Shown here: in pieces, positions 1-11,120 of the stretch
How positions within the stretch are numbered: the stretch's first letter is position 1
Layout: the number at the start of each line of letters is the position of its first letter
Assembly (NCBI GenBank): GCA_040285825.1
Contig: JAUPSS010000003.1
Location: 2,728,001 to 2,792,000 of the forward strand
From: Eukaryota sp. TZLM1-RC
Taxonomy: Eukaryota > Metamonada: BaSk clade
DNA: 64,000 nt
Direction of reading: 5' to 3'
Notes under the pieces: generated by a model
Database searches by the model: none
What the model saw: only the letters and a program-made list of their open reading frames with translations
What the model was told of the DNA's origin: nothing
Position numbers and translations under genes: made by a program

Positions 1-879
1 ACAAATGTTGGCAGTACCATGGTTGACAAATAGTGATAAATCTCATGACTTATTCAAACATACATCTTGTTTTCAGAGTGTATTTTAAATTAATAAAAAT
101 ATTTGAAAGTCACCAGCAATCATATAGATGCGGCAGCGGTGAAACAGTTGATGACAAAAACAACACAGAAAGCTCTAGAAGGTCATAAATGCAGAAATAT
201 GTTGATACACAATCATTTAATTTAGGTCAACCATGATAATTTCAATCAAATGGTAGATTTACTGAGCCATCATTTCCATTGAATAATTTAGGAAACCATT
301 ATTATTTTTTGTATGTCGATCTTTCAATCTCTTCATCAAATGCAAAAATAAATGAACTGAGGGATCGTTGTTTGCTTATCACAATCTGCATCTGTTTTAC
401 ATAAACTTCTTTATATATGAATAACAACTATAATGAGTATGTAAGATATTAAGAATATAGCAAAAAAACAGTTTCAGAGTGTTCGTAGCTACTGGTTTAA
501 AAGAGCCTTAAGTATAGCACACCACACATTTTTTTATTATCTTTGTTTATTTATACATCTTTGGTATATCACATTTAAAAGCAAAGAAACAATGGTTATT
601 TACTGAACCCTCCTTAACAACAAATAGTCAGTTGCTCTGCTGCTTCTTTTTGAGAAACTCTTAATGTTTAAAATCTCGCTATAGTAGTAATAAAAAATTG
701 CAATTATTGATCTGATTTCATTGGATCTAATTGTGGCTGATACTTATATTATTTACACGAATTAACATTAGCAACGTAAATTGAAAACAAAATTTCAAAA
801 AGTTTATTAGGCGACAGTAAATGTGACCTTGATCCTCCTGCAATCGTGGTATTCGAAAAAACAATTCATTTTTTGTAAA
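1..879. other. AT-rich intergenic region
   Basis: I see no coding stretch, RNA gene or repeat here. The last part should hold the promoter and 5' UTR of the exchanger gene that follows. Confidence 0.5.
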
Positions 880-2130
880 ATGCAGCTTCTTGAAGTCTTG
901 GTTTATGCATATGTCTTTTATGAGGGCACTAGACTATTATCCTCTAGCATCCAACACCTCTCTGCTATCTGGTCATCTAAATTTGTTGGTGTAATTCTAT
1001 CACCTATCATCTCCTCTATTCCTCTCCTGACGTTTGTTATACTCCCTCACTTTCTCTTAGACGAATATGATCCTCACTTTTCATTTGCTCTTCTATCAGG
1101 AAGCTCTATTATGTTGCTAACACTTTCCTTCACCCTTGTCATCTGGGCAGGACGACAGACGGTCCAATACGACTTTATGTCTAGCCGCAGAACATGTATC
1201 TCTGAAGAATGCAGTGGCTTCTCTCTTGGCAGACGTCAAGGGATTGAAGTCCATCCCTCTGTACGACGTGAGGTTTCTTTCCTCTTTCTCAGTACATTAC
1301 CTCAAATCACTTACTACATTATCACTAAAGCTTCAATGACCTCCGCACATCGCTCTTCTTCCTTCTTCTACGTCTCCATTGCCACTGTCTCCCTCATGCT
1401 TATCTACATTATCTATTCTCTCCTTTCTCGATCCACCCTCTTAGTATTACGTGTCAAGGAACTACGGGAACGCTTGCTGTGCTCTTGGGTCATAAAGATT
1501 CTTTCCAATACAGTAAAAACGATGAATGCTGATTATGAATCTCTCAATGGGTCGGAACTCGCTTTCCATGTAGGATCACAGTTTGGAGGTCAAAATCTCA
1601 AAAGTCGTTCCAAGTCAAACAGAAATTTGGTGATTGGATCAGTTACCTCTGAAGAGGTTTGTTGCAAGATTCCTGTCTTGAAAACTTTTTTCTTTGCATT
1701 ATTGTATTTAGTTATTGGAGTCTCCATCATTGTGCTATCAACCAAACATTTGACGGAATTACTTACAAGTTTTAATAATTCTTTTGTTCTTGGATTTGTA
1801 TTTGCACCTTTTTTTACATCTTTGGCTGAGTTAATTTCTTCCTTAATATTAGCAAATAGAAAAACAATTACTGCACTTACAGCAGCAGTTTCCACTTTAT
1901 TGAAAACCATCTTAGTCAATGAATTGTTAATCTTTGGAATTTGGATTTATATGCAATATTTTACTAATGTAATTGTTGTTGATTTAGGTCTTGTATTGTG
2001 GGTCTTGGTTGCGGTTAAGATTTTAGTTGGAGGGTATTTAGTTGTAGGTGGTGTGTTGTCGATGCTTGGTAGTTTAATTGTATTTTTCATTTATGTTTGC
2101 TCTCTAGCAACAGTTTATTTTTGGAATTGA
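880..2130 (+). CDS. NCL-like Na+/Ca2+ exchanger family membrane protein
   Basis: A multi-pass membrane protein of 416 aa, resembling the plant and protist NCL branch of the Ca2+/cation antiporter (CaCA) superfamily, which moves Ca2+ against Na+ or H+ across plasma or vacuolar membranes. Two repeats are recognisable. The alpha-1-like region (about residues 34-92) contains SPIISSIP and SGSSIMLLTL. The alpha-2-like region (about 303-345) contains APFFTSLAELISS with its acidic residue. A hydrophilic loop of roughly 60 residues lies between them. The ATG at 880 is the first in frame and is followed by a hydrophobic stretch. An upstream GTG at 823 is in frame but unlikely to be used. Oddly, the acidic residue expected in the alpha-1 repeat (LPDA-like in NCL proteins) appears as SIPLL, so transport activity is uncertain. 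No intron is evident. Confidence 0.6.
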   Translation: MQLLEVLVYAYVFYEGTRLLSSSIQHLSAIWSSKFVGVILSPIISSIPLLTFVILPHFLLDEYDPHFSFALLSGSSIMLLTLSFTLVIWAGRQTVQYDFMSSRRTCISEECSGFSLGRRQGIEVHPSVRREVSFLFLSTLPQITYYIITKASMTSAHRSSSFFYVSIATVSLMLIYIIYSLLSRSTLLVLRVKELRERLLCSWVIKILSNTVKTMNADYESLNGSELAFHVGSQFGGQNLKSRSKSNRNLVIGSVTSEEVCCKIPVLKTFFFALLYLVIGVSIIVLSTKHLTELLTSFNNSFVLGFVFAPFFTSLAELISSLILANRKTITALTAAVSTLLKTILVNELLIFGIWIYMQYFTNVIVVDLGLVLWVLVAVKILVGGYLVVGGVLSMLGSLIVFFIYVCSLATVYFWN

Positions 2131-3962
2131 ATATATTTATTTTTTTCCAATAAAATGTATTTGTTATTCTTTATTGCTCGTTTTGTAATTAATTATTTTT
2201 ATTTTATTTTATTTTTTGAAAAATCAGAATGTTTTATTCTTAAGATAGTGAAAATTAGGTTGAGATACTGAAATGTATATCATTCTATAACAATGCGTGT
2301 AATTGCTCTTTCAATGATGAACCCTAGATTCAAAAAACGATTTTAAACCATTCCTTACCTTATGGTCAATTTGTTTAAACAGTTAAGAGATGTCTGAGCA
2401 TCTAGATCTGTCAATGTAGTGTGGTGAATGGTCGCTTTTCCATGAATATGTTTGATAGAATTGTAGCAAATCCTGAACAGTGATTGAATAGTACATTGAA
2501 TCACATGCACAATCTTCAGCATTTCTTCTTCTTACCATAGGTTCATTTTTCTATTTTTTTATTTCGAACAGCAACAATAGTTATGGCAATTTTTCTTTTA
2601 CAATGGACTTGATTAGTGGTAGAAGGTTCTTGTTAAAGTTCTTCCATTACATTGTTAAAAGTTTTCAATAATTTTTCTTTGTATTCAGGTAAATCAACGA
2701 AATCGATCTGCAGTGCTGTCCACTTCACTAGCATCTGTTGCGGAATAAGGAAATCTTCTGGGTGTTTCTATTCTTCGTTTTCTAGTGGACTAGATGAATA
2801 ACCATTGTCTTGTTTTGTTAGCAATCTGGAGGACATTTGAACTAATGGTCTATTTGAAAATCAAACAGCTTCAATTGGGAAGTCTTAATAAAGAGAATTT
2901 GTTGGACACTTTTTGAATTCTCAAACATCGTTGTTGTTAATACACAAACAATTTAAGAAGCTTGTAATTACTGATGGTGAATTTTGACAAGAACATCAAT
3001 TAGATTCAAAGAACAATCAGGTGCACAAAACACTGGTTTTCTGGGGTAAATTGTTAAAATTATTTTGAAAAATGAGTTTTAGTCTTAAAAACTTAATTGA
3101 AAACTATTTTATTGTTTCTAAAAAGTAGTTACAGTGGTCTTTTGAACAAAAATTATTGATGACCATCCCATTCAGTAACTTTTTATCATAATAATCTGAA
3201 TGAAACTTGAACAAAAAATGGAGTGGACTCGACTCAACTCAGATTTAAATATTCCAAAATATGTAGTATCAAATTACAGTTTAATTGAACATGTTGCTAA
3301 AAAGAATATGAGCCCTTGATTCAATTTTGTTAACTTCATCTTATCTCACCTGACAAAATAAACGAAGAGCTCTCTAATGCTCGAAAAACTTGATGGCTCG
3401 CCATTGTTTTCAAACAATGAAATTCATGAAATTCAGTAAATGCAATTCTAGATCAATACTGTTAATTTCAACAATTGAATGGAGATTCTATACAGCCCAC
3501 TGCATATTCTTGTATGGAATTGCTCAGCAACTGAATTCTTAAAGGTAAAACTATGCACAAAATTTATTAAGCAATGAAAAAATATAGCTTGATTTTATTG
3601 ACCTCTATTGTAAAGTTCACACAATATTCATTTTGTTAAATATTGTTACCTACCTAATCGTCGGATCCAGATTTATTTGCCAGATGCTTCAGTCCCAATT
3701 CTAGATTATGATAAACGGAAAACAAAGTTTTTCAATCCACAAAAGGAGTTGATTTAACAAAATGTCAAGTCAATTTTGTACCACCAAGAACTCTATCTAC
3801 ATGAACTTTTATAACATTTGCAAAAGCAAACTGCAGTGATAATTCATGATAACCAAGTCTTCCAAACAGAGAATAGTCAAAGGACAAAACCTGTATTTAA
3901 TAGAATCATCGTGCAGACTAGCCATAATTTTTAATGAATTAGCAGAATTAAAAACACAGTGT
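2131..3962. other. AT-rich intergenic region
   Basis: No open frame of convincing length or composition, no tRNA-like fold and no obvious copy of the LINE or LTR families seen elsewhere. The first ~100 bp is T-rich and contains AATAAA just after the exchanger stop codon, consistent with a 3' UTR. Confidence 0.45.
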
Positions 3963-4613
3963 TTATAAAAAACAAATCAACTTTTCTTTGGATCTAGATG
4001 TACAAAGTGGGTTTTTCTCAGTTACATACAACCTACAACCACTGGGTAGACATTCAAACAGACCTGCAATTTCAGGTATAAAAGAGTTGGCGTCAATATG
4101 GACCTCCTGAAGCATGGGACATCGTTCTAATAGATACATTAATAAAGTACGTTTGAACTGTGGTGATATACTCTCGCGGTAAGTAAAGAGACTCCCCGTG
4201 AATAGGGGCAGTGAAATCACTGTTTTGGAGGTAAGAACAGAACATGCTGTGTTGGCATAGCTTCTAGAAACCTGTTTTACCTTCAATAGACATAGCAAAC
4301 TTTTGTCTAATATGGATGTGAGAACTTCTTCATTAACATTGAGTTTCCGTGGAGGTTTGTAAACAATACTGACCTTTGAAAGTGATAATTGGTGGTGTAC
4401 GATCTGCCGCAGACAATGTAGATCTTGAATGCAGCCGTGAAACGAAACATGCAAAGCATTCAACTGATTTGACCATTCTTTCAACCGATGAATGAAGCAT
4501 TCAAACGCCCTATTTATGTTCTTATCCCAGACAATGGTGGAGTTGGAACTGAGGAGGCTGGTTACTACAGAAAATCTATTTACCGATCTATCAACAGATA
4601 GTTCTACTGACAT
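3963..4613 (-). CDS. hypothetical protein, weakly LRR-like C-terminus
   Basis: An unrecognised protein of 216 aa read from the first in-frame ATG at 4613; an upstream TTG would extend it by 17 residues. It is rich in Leu and Ser with no clear membrane segment. The C-terminal part (LLERCPMLQEVHID and the following LFECLPSG) has leucine spacing like an irregular leucine-rich repeat, as seen after F-boxes, but no F-box is convincing. It ends with a basic, Cys-containing tail. The frame is open over 700 bp in an AT-rich region and the residue mix is protein-like, so I think it is a gene. Its upstream boundary could hide a further exon, because the frame stays open above the ATG. Confidence 0.45.
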   Translation of the reverse strand: MSVELSVDRSVNRFSVVTSLLSSNSTIVWDKNINRAFECFIHRLKEWSNQLNALHVSFHGCIQDLHCLRQIVHHQLSLSKVSIVYKPPRKLNVNEEVLTSILDKSLLCLLKVKQVSRSYANTACSVLTSKTVISLPLFTGSLFTYRESISPQFKRTLLMYLLERCPMLQEVHIDANSFIPEIAGLFECLPSGCRLYVTEKNPLCTSRSKEKLICFL

Positions 4614-4763
4614 GGAGGACAAGAACTTTGTTGGAAGATTAAAGAAAACAGCGTTTACAGCCAATCAGGTTTCTAATTGATGACAGACATGTTAACAAAG
4701 ACAAAGACGAAGAGAGACAAATGTTTTGAACTTTCGCCTTCCACAAACAAAAATTTCTTGAAA

Positions 4764-5335
4764 TTTATTTTCAACGCTAACAAAACATTAAACAAAAAAA
4801 CTAGAACTCAATATCCTCAATACACACATCAACATCATCAAATCTTTTAAGCGCGCGATTTTCATACTCTATTCCTAATTGTAACAGTGCTTTGGTCAAC
4901 ATTTCTGGAATTGCTTTAAGAATACTAAAAACAATTCTATTGTGCCAGAAATTAAAGTTCAATTCATTTCCTGCTCTTTCTTTTATTAAACTTCTAAAAC
5001 CTTCATCAAATTTAATGTCAGATATTCCAATGTTACCAAAAAGAGAAACAGCAAATGGAACCAGCTGATACTTGACATGCTCAACACGTCCTAGCTGAGA
5101 TAAGGGTTCATTGTACTTTTTGATTTTGCTCTTTTCAGCAAAGCAAAGTGGAGTTTCATCTGTTTTAGCAAAATCAATTGCTGAGTCTTTACAAACATCA
5201 ACAGTGACAACATCAACAACATTGATCACACCATTAGACCCAGGGGTAATTAAATCAGCACGGCGTTTCCCAAAAGTATTTTCATCTTCATTTTCGGATG
5301 ACAACCTTCGTACAAGTGGTTCAACAAAAGCATCA
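4764..5335 (-). mobile_element. LINE 3' fragment, group C (5'-truncated)
   Basis: The last ~178 codons of a LINE polyprotein plus its 3' UTR. It contains the R-x-D block (RRADLITPG), the central VVDVVTVDV strand, the K-x-x-K-Y block (KIKKYNEPL) and the tail motif NRIVFSILKAIPEM. The same 3' UTR (ATTTTCAACGCTAACAAAAC on the plus strand) occurs beside the copy at 20.3 kb, so the 3' end is shared. The copies diverge abruptly near 5335, the expected signature of 5' truncation by target-primed reverse transcription. The ORF at 4801-5343 is uninterrupted, so this is a fairly young copy. It is a fragment, not a host gene. Confidence 0.75.
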
Positions 5336-5340
5336 ACGAA

Positions 5341-5425
5341 CACGTGCCTTGTTTTGTGCAGTATAGTTGAAGTTAAAACTTTTAACCATAGTTGAAACTT
5401 TCAACCATAGTGCACAAAACACGTG
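5341..5425. repeat. inverted repeat with two internal palindromes
   Basis: The left arm (5341-5360, CACGTG...TTGTTTTGTGCA) and right arm (5411-5425, TGCACAAAACACGTG) are complementary apart from a two-base insertion. The 50-bp loop holds two 15-bp palindromes of the same 7-1-7 form, at 5372-5386 (GTTAAAACTTTTAAC) and 5391-5405 (GTTGAAACTTTCAAC). Confidence 0.8.
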
Positions 5426-5719
5426 TTTATAATAGATCAACACTTATGCGGTGTTTTGTACACCATGCAGTTCTATGCAACTGTGTACTTGATGATATTT
5501 TACTAAAAACACCAAATTAGTGTAGTTTATATTTTGTACCCTTCTTGAACATAGTGCACTTATACATCAGGTCAAACTAACATTTATTATAAAGCAATAC
5601 TCTAAATTCTGGATTATTTTGGATTATTGAGATTTCTTCTAAGAAGGTCAAAGACAGGACCTCTTGTTGGGGACTTTGTTGGAGTTGAGGAGAGTAAGAG
5701 AATTGAGATTCAGTATGAA

Positions 5720-5741
5720 GTGTTTAACACGTGTTAAACAC
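5720..5741. repeat. perfect 22-bp palindrome centred on ACACGTGT
   Basis: Each strand reads the same over 22 bases. A further CACGTGTTTGTGCAC at 5754-5768 is the reverse complement of the motif at 5411-5425 with one A fewer. These could be binding sites for a dimeric bHLH/E-box-type factor or a fold-back element; which one is not decidable from sequence. Confidence 0.8.
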
Positions 5742-6431
5742 CGGTGTTCGAGCACGTGTTTGTGCACATTGCTTTGAACCGTTTCGCATTCAGGAGGTGC
5801 CTTCAATTACATCTACTTTCATTTTAACTGTATTTAATTAAGATTAACATGATTTGAGATTACAACAAAAGACATTGAACTTGAACTCCATAATCTTAAG
5901 AAAAAAAATTGGGTATACACGCCAACAATACCACAAATGTTCACATGTGTACAGCTGTCTGCTGCTTCTCCCCCAGCTGTTTTTATGATGTCAAGAAAAT
6001 TTGTTTGACTGCAAAATTGGTCCAAATGTAGTCACCTTTATCTTTGTTTGTAAACATTGTAAGTGTGAGTGTTAGAGTAATTTCAAGATAATTTCACAAT
6101 TTTGTTTTTAATTCTTTGTTTGTCCAATTCTCTGACTGTGTAGAATTGTGACACATACCTCTAAATAGAGAGTACAGATATCTGTGTTTCTTCAGCACTT
6201 TGAACTACGACATATATGTAAGGCAACCACAATTGAACAATTGTTGAACCCTTATCCACAGTTATCGTAAATGATGTTCGTTTGCAATATTTGACAAAGT
6301 CAGGTCGATTTATCAAAAGCACTACTAACAGCGTCACTTGCAATCGAATGTAAAAGGGGAGGAAAAATGTGTGGATATCACGTTGATATCACGGAATAAA
6401 ACGTTTTTTTGATTGACTCCCTCCTTCCCTT

Positions 6432-8102
6432 ATGGCAGTCATCACTCCCTATTCAGGAGAAGATGATCCACGAACCCAGGGGTGGACAAAGAACCGTTAC
6501 TTCATCCTTTTATGTGGTTTTGTGCTACAAGTGAACATCGGTATGCGTTGATCAGCTCTTGTTAATCTTTGGCACACTATATGGCTTAAGTGTTTTCTCT
6601 ACACCTATCAGAGAGCTTTATCCTCATTGGCGCGGAAATGTGTCGTTTGCCTATAGTGTTGGAGTAGCTGGTATGGGATTTCTTTGTCCCTTTGCTGGTC
6701 AACTTTTAGATAAGAAGGGACCTCGATGGACTGGTCGGCTAAGTTCTATTTTATTCTTGTTGGCTCATGTTTTATCAGGTCTATTCGTTAAGTTCGATGT
6801 AAAACATGCATTTTGGCTCTCCTACGGTATCATCGGTGGTCCAGCATTCGCTCTTGGGTACGATGATTTTCTTCATCTCATTTCAGCTATTGTACACCCG
6901 TAGCTCCCGTGATACAGTGGTTTCCTGAACTCAGAGGCTTTGCTGGGGGATTAGTCCTGGCAGGTTTTGGTATGGGATCTATGAAGATGGGTATACTAGT
7001 TGTACGTTTAATTGAGTTATTCGGCCCTGGACTTGCACTCATCACACTAGGAATTTATGGGGGATGCTTCATTTTCAGTACATCCTATTTTATATGTAAG
7101 CCACCTCCAGGATACTACCCTAAAAATGCCTCCACCAAACTTCAACAATCTGTAGCCTCAGAAAACAGCATTAATCTTGGCAAAGCTCTGAAATCTTTCA
7201 CTTATTGGAAAGTGTGGTTCACTATTCTTGGAACTACTTTTGCTGGTGTATCTCTTATCTCCTTGTCATCTCCTATTTTAGAGGATGTATTCTCATTAAC
7301 TGAAGTTCAGGCAGGGAGATATCTCGCCATTTTCAGTACCGTTGATATGTCTAGTCGTTTTTTCTATTCGATCCTTAGTGATGTTTTTGCCCGCTACAAT
7401 TTGTGCAGAAAATGGTTGTACATTTGGCTTTTAACTAGTCAGTTCATTGTTTGTCTATTTATGACATCAATTATGACCAACCAACTCCTGGGTCTTTACA
7501 TTGTTAGTGCCTCTGTGCTCGTCAGCGGTCTGTCTGGTGGTCTCGGCTCTCTTCCTGGTTTTCTCTCTGAAATGTTTGGTTCAAAGTCTCTTTCTTCATT
7601 GTTTGGAATGACCTTAGCAGCCTGGGCTACCAGTGGATTGGTAGGTTCTCAGATACTTGCTGCAGTTCAAGCCCATGGCCAAGATACAGGAGTGGAAGAC
7701 CATTTGGTGTATATCCCATTTTTCAAGTACATTCCAATTCTTATAGCCATTTGTTTGGTTGCTGCTTTAACGTTACGTCCTTATAAGTTTGCAAAAGAAA
7801 CTGTTCTTCCCACTAGTGCAGATAATGAGGATGGTTCTGAAAATCAAGAAGAGGAATCAAAAAAAGCACCTGATGATGAATTAGTTGAGAACGGACATGC
7901 GATTGAGATGGTGGAAGTAGTGAATTTACCTGCTAATGACAATGTTGACAGTGATTCACAAGATGTGGAAGGTGATGATTCCACGGAGAATGATAATGTT
8001 GAAACAATTGAACAGATTGATCAAGATCAATCAATTCCAACTGATCACTCTGAGGAAGATTCTTGTGCTGTGTCTGACATTGACATTGTTGTTGAGGATT
8101 AA
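6432..8102 (+). CDS. major facilitator superfamily transporter (OFA/monocarboxylate-like)
   Basis: A 12-helix MFS permease of about 535 aa, probably importing or exporting a small organic anion at a cell membrane; the substrate is unknown. Exons as I read them are 6432-6521, 6556-6857 and 6887-8102. The second intron (6858-6886, 29 nt, GTACG...TTTCAG) is firm: joining gives FALGYCTPVAPVIQWFPELRGFAGG-type MFS loop sequence. The first intron is less sure. I prefer 6522-6555 (34 nt), but 6531-6555 (25 nt) also keeps the frame; both donors are weak. The loop motif QWFPELRG and the half-2 motif SRFFYSILSDVFAR support the family. A long acidic tail (about the last 100 residues, rich in Asp, Glu and Asn) follows the last helix. 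It has an ATG start and a TAA stop. Confidence 0.8.
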
Positions 8103-8792
8103 GTAGATCATGTTTAGTCAATTTTAACACGTGTAATTTATTTTGCAATTTTAGATGACACTTTAATGTAGTTAATACAGTAATTTATTTTTCATAGTTA
8201 TCATATCACTCTGATAAGTTTGTCCTTTATGAGACACTTGAGCCAGGGTGATAGCTTGTCAAAGCCTAACCCTAACCAGTGTCATGTGGTCTTTATCATC
8301 TCTAGTATTTGTGTAGTTTTTTGTTATATACATAATAATAAAAACAATAATAAATGTTATGCCACTAAATAACCAAAATTTACCAGAACTTAATATGTTC
8401 ATTTATTATATTAAAAATGATTACTTTAATTAAAACCATGTGGACAAATACCATTGCTGATTGCAAGTTTTGGAAATCAGCTGTTTGCAGTATCATAAAT
8501 GCTTCATTTCAGTTCAGTTGGGACCTAGCAAAATATTGAAGGTTTCAAAATTCAATTTACGTGTCACCATTACGACGATGGGCTGCTCGTGTGGTACATC
8601 TTGTTGAGAGTCAGTACTTTGGGGTACTGTCATTCATTGCTCATTTCAAATAAACTCCTACAGAACATCCACTGAGAAAGTAAGTTATTCAATGCTGACT
8701 GCTGCATATTGCTTTAATTACGGGGTGTTGAGTCTGATCGAGCAAAAACACAGGGACATAAAGCGTTTATGGTGCAACATCTACATAGCTAT
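8103..8792. other. intergenic region between convergent genes
   Basis: Holds the 3' regions of two convergent genes (MFS plus strand, LRR minus strand). A short CCTAACCCTAACC at about 8265 resembles a telomeric unit but occurs only as two units. Nothing else is seen. Confidence 0.45.
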
Positions 8793-10108
8793 CTAATAGT
8801 ATTTACCCTTCTTCCAGTCCTTCTTGTTATTCTTCTTGTCATTATCATTATCGTAGTCATCGTCATCGTCATCAGTTTCTTCAAGAAGGTGTTCATATCG
8901 CTTGTAGCAGATGCGCTCGTATTTCTTTACACAAAGATTCATGCACATGTCCATGCGTTCCTCGTGATCATTCTCCGTTTCGGTTTCGGATTCAGTGTAT
9001 CGGTCTTTGCAACACTTATACTTTTTGCAGCAGTTACGACTACGACAGCATCGGCGGTATTCTTCCTCATCTTCGTCATCATCATCAGAATCGCTATAGT
9101 GCCTGCGTCTCCTGTCACGACGTTTACGATCACGCTTATTATAGAATTCATAATCGTTATCCTCATCTTCTTCATCATCGTCTTCTTCCTTGATCATTCG
9201 TTTACATTTGCGGTAGCATTTGCCGCTATACTTGGCAATACAGCGCTCAATCTTCTTTTCTGCTTCTTCCTTTTCATCTTTCTCATCTTCTTCTTCACGC
9301 TTTTTCCTTTCTCTTGTACCAGCCGCATTCTTCATCATAGATCCATTCAGGACACTCTTTGCGGGGACAAAGAGTTTCGCAGTCAAGGTCGCCTTGCTTG
9401 AAAGAAATGGTCTTTGGTGGTGCCTCAGCTTCTTCCATTTTGTTACAATGAATCCAGAGCTCACGGAGTTCGTTCATCTTTTGGAAGCCTTTTGGAAGCT
9501 TTCCTTCGAGTAAGTTACAATGAGCACGGAAAGTTTTGAGGGATTTGGTAAAACGTTCATCAAAACACTTGGGGATCTCGCCATGGAAGTCGTTATTGTT
9601 GAGGTAAAGGTATTGGAGGGAGAGATAGAGTTCACAGAAACCTTCAGGGATTTTTGCCATTAAACTTGTTGTTAGAAAGATCAACGTGCTTCAAGGCCAT
9701 CAAGCAGCTTATTCCTTCTACGATGAGTTGGGTTCAGAAACATACCACCTTGGCCATCAGGGATCTTTCCTTTAAGCTTGTTCTTTTGCAGGTACAAGGT
9801 TTGGAGCCTTGGGAAACATGCAAATTCTCGGGGAAGCTTTCCTTGGAGGTTGTTGTCTTGAAGGTCAATCACAGTGACAGAACCATCAACACATTCGATT
9901 CCATGCCACTTACAATGGTCCTTTTCCTTCATATCCCACTAAAGTTAGGTGATAAGGAGACACAAACTTTCTTGGTCCATGATTCACCATGAAGTTCTTC
10001 GTGAAGTTTGAGGAGGGCCTCTTTTTCCGTTGGTGGACAGAAGTGACCACAAGCAAACGTCAGAGCGACTATAGTTGAGAGTATTAGTAATTTGTACATG
10101 AGAAACAT
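8793..10108 (-). CDS. secreted leucine-rich repeat protein with charged Cys-rich tail
   Basis: A plant-type LRR protein with an N-terminal signal peptide (MYKLLILSTIVALTFACG), an LRR-capping region (EALLKLHEELHGESW, then CKWHGIEC) and about four repeats of the form LxxLxLxxNxLxGxIP. Exons are 10108-9968, 9938-9746 and 9717-8793; the introns are 29 and 28 nt. The last exon has two one-base frame breaks, both in runs of five T on the plus strand (9651-9655 and 9301-9305). Dropping one base at each gives a single frame of about 418 codons. After the LRRs come a small Cys cluster (CETLCPRKECPEW) and a ~150-residue tail alternating Asp/Glu runs, Arg/Lys runs and paired cysteines (YRRCCRSRNCCKKYKCC). 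Likely a secreted or surface adhesion or recognition protein. The breaks are either assembly errors or early pseudogenisation. Confidence 0.65.
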
Positions 10109-10744
10109 GGCTTGATGCAGTTGTTTTCCCTTTTGAAGGGCAACTGTAAAGTTTTGAGGGTATCATGATGTAAGACAAGTGTCACTGTAGATAAGGTGGA
10201 GGGGGAATTTTGAGAACGTCAAAATCAACATTTGAAAATCTCAACTCGAATTCTGTAAAGATTCGTATCTTAATTCCATGTCTCCCTCAGACACTCAGAG
10301 TGTCGTTCATAAGTTAAGAACATGTTTAGTGACAAGCTGAAGAAATATTTCTGTTTGGTGAAAGTAACCTCTAGTTTCGATGTTTGAGCATTTTGAAGTT
10401 GTTATTGTTTGAAAGAATTTTATGGACTTCATTGAATAAAGATCATTATTGATACTGAATTACAGTCAGAAATTGAATGGTGACTAAGAAAACAATTAAT
10501 TATTTACAAAATAGGTAAACCGCAAGAATTTAGCGTAAACTAACCGTTATGGATTCACCCAATGAATAGCTCTTCTTGTCCTCCCAGAATGGGCCATTTT
10601 CCATTGCTTCCAACATACCTGATATTACGAAAATGATGACATTTCTGGACGTGAATAAATTGATCTTGTTGAAAGGTTGTCCCCAACAATAATATCGTTT
10701 CAACATAACAAAGATTAACGTCTTTGACACAAATTAAGTTCAAT
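10109..10744. other. intergenic region
   Basis: The first ~100 bp should contain the promoter of the minus-strand LRR gene. Overlapping minus-strand frames at 10530-10743 lack an ATG start and look like chance openings. No RNA gene or repeat is seen. Confidence 0.4.
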
Positions 10745-11035
10745 GCATCACTCCTTTTGCTTTTTCTTTATTTGGAACCTTGGGTAAAATTGCGTTAACT
10801 TTTTTGGACGATTTCTCATCTGTTGTTAAAATTAGAACTGGAAGAATATTTGACCGAACCTTTTGGCAAAACAGAATTGTATTTTCTATTTTTAAGAGAA
10901 TGTATAGCCTTGTTTCTAGCTCGTTGTGGTCACTAGGAAGATTTTATGAAGAAAATGCTGTAGGTAAGTTTTCAATAGTAGATGTGGAGTTTGAGGAGAT
11001 TGATTTTTAGTTTTTTACAATTTTGTTTGAATAAA
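10745..11035 (+). mobile_element. LINE 3' fragment (A-like tail)
   Basis: About 88 C-terminal codons of the LINE polyprotein followed by a short 3' UTR ending in AATAAAAAATG. The diagnostic motifs are PFAFSLFG, TGRIFDRTFWQNRIVFSIFK and a final acidic Glu/Asp-rich stretch, all matching the end of the near-complete copy at 43 kb. The frame is intact from 10780 to 11010. Strongly 5'-truncated; it sits directly upstream of the SSF1 gene and may contribute to its 5' region. Confidence 0.75.
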
Positions 11036-11120
11036 AAATGTGTTTCATCACTCAAACAATGAAAGAATGCAAAATTCTCAATTATCCTCTACCTACAACT
11101 CTTTTCCACATTGTACATCA

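Larger units (their letters stand above)
5336..6431. other. non-coding stretch with clustered palindromes
   Basis: No supported gene. Two short minus-strand open frames (5834-6025 and 6161-6343) begin at TTG, not ATG, and match nothing I know. The left 450 bp contains several inverted repeats and CACGTG-centred palindromes, listed separately. The right end should hold the promoter of the MFS gene. Confidence 0.5.

Noticed and set aside
5834-6343. Two minus-strand open frames that might be exons of one gene
   Set aside because: No ATG, no convincing mini-intron joins them in frame, and neither resembles a known protein.
8262-8278. Telomere-like CCTAACCC repeats
   Set aside because: Only two units, inside ordinary intergenic sequence; too short to call an interstitial telomere.
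8769-9513. Long plus-strand open frames rich in Val/Ile/Phe
   Set aside because: They are antisense to the acidic/basic tail of the LRR gene; the hydrophobic look comes from complementing Asp/Glu/Lys codons.
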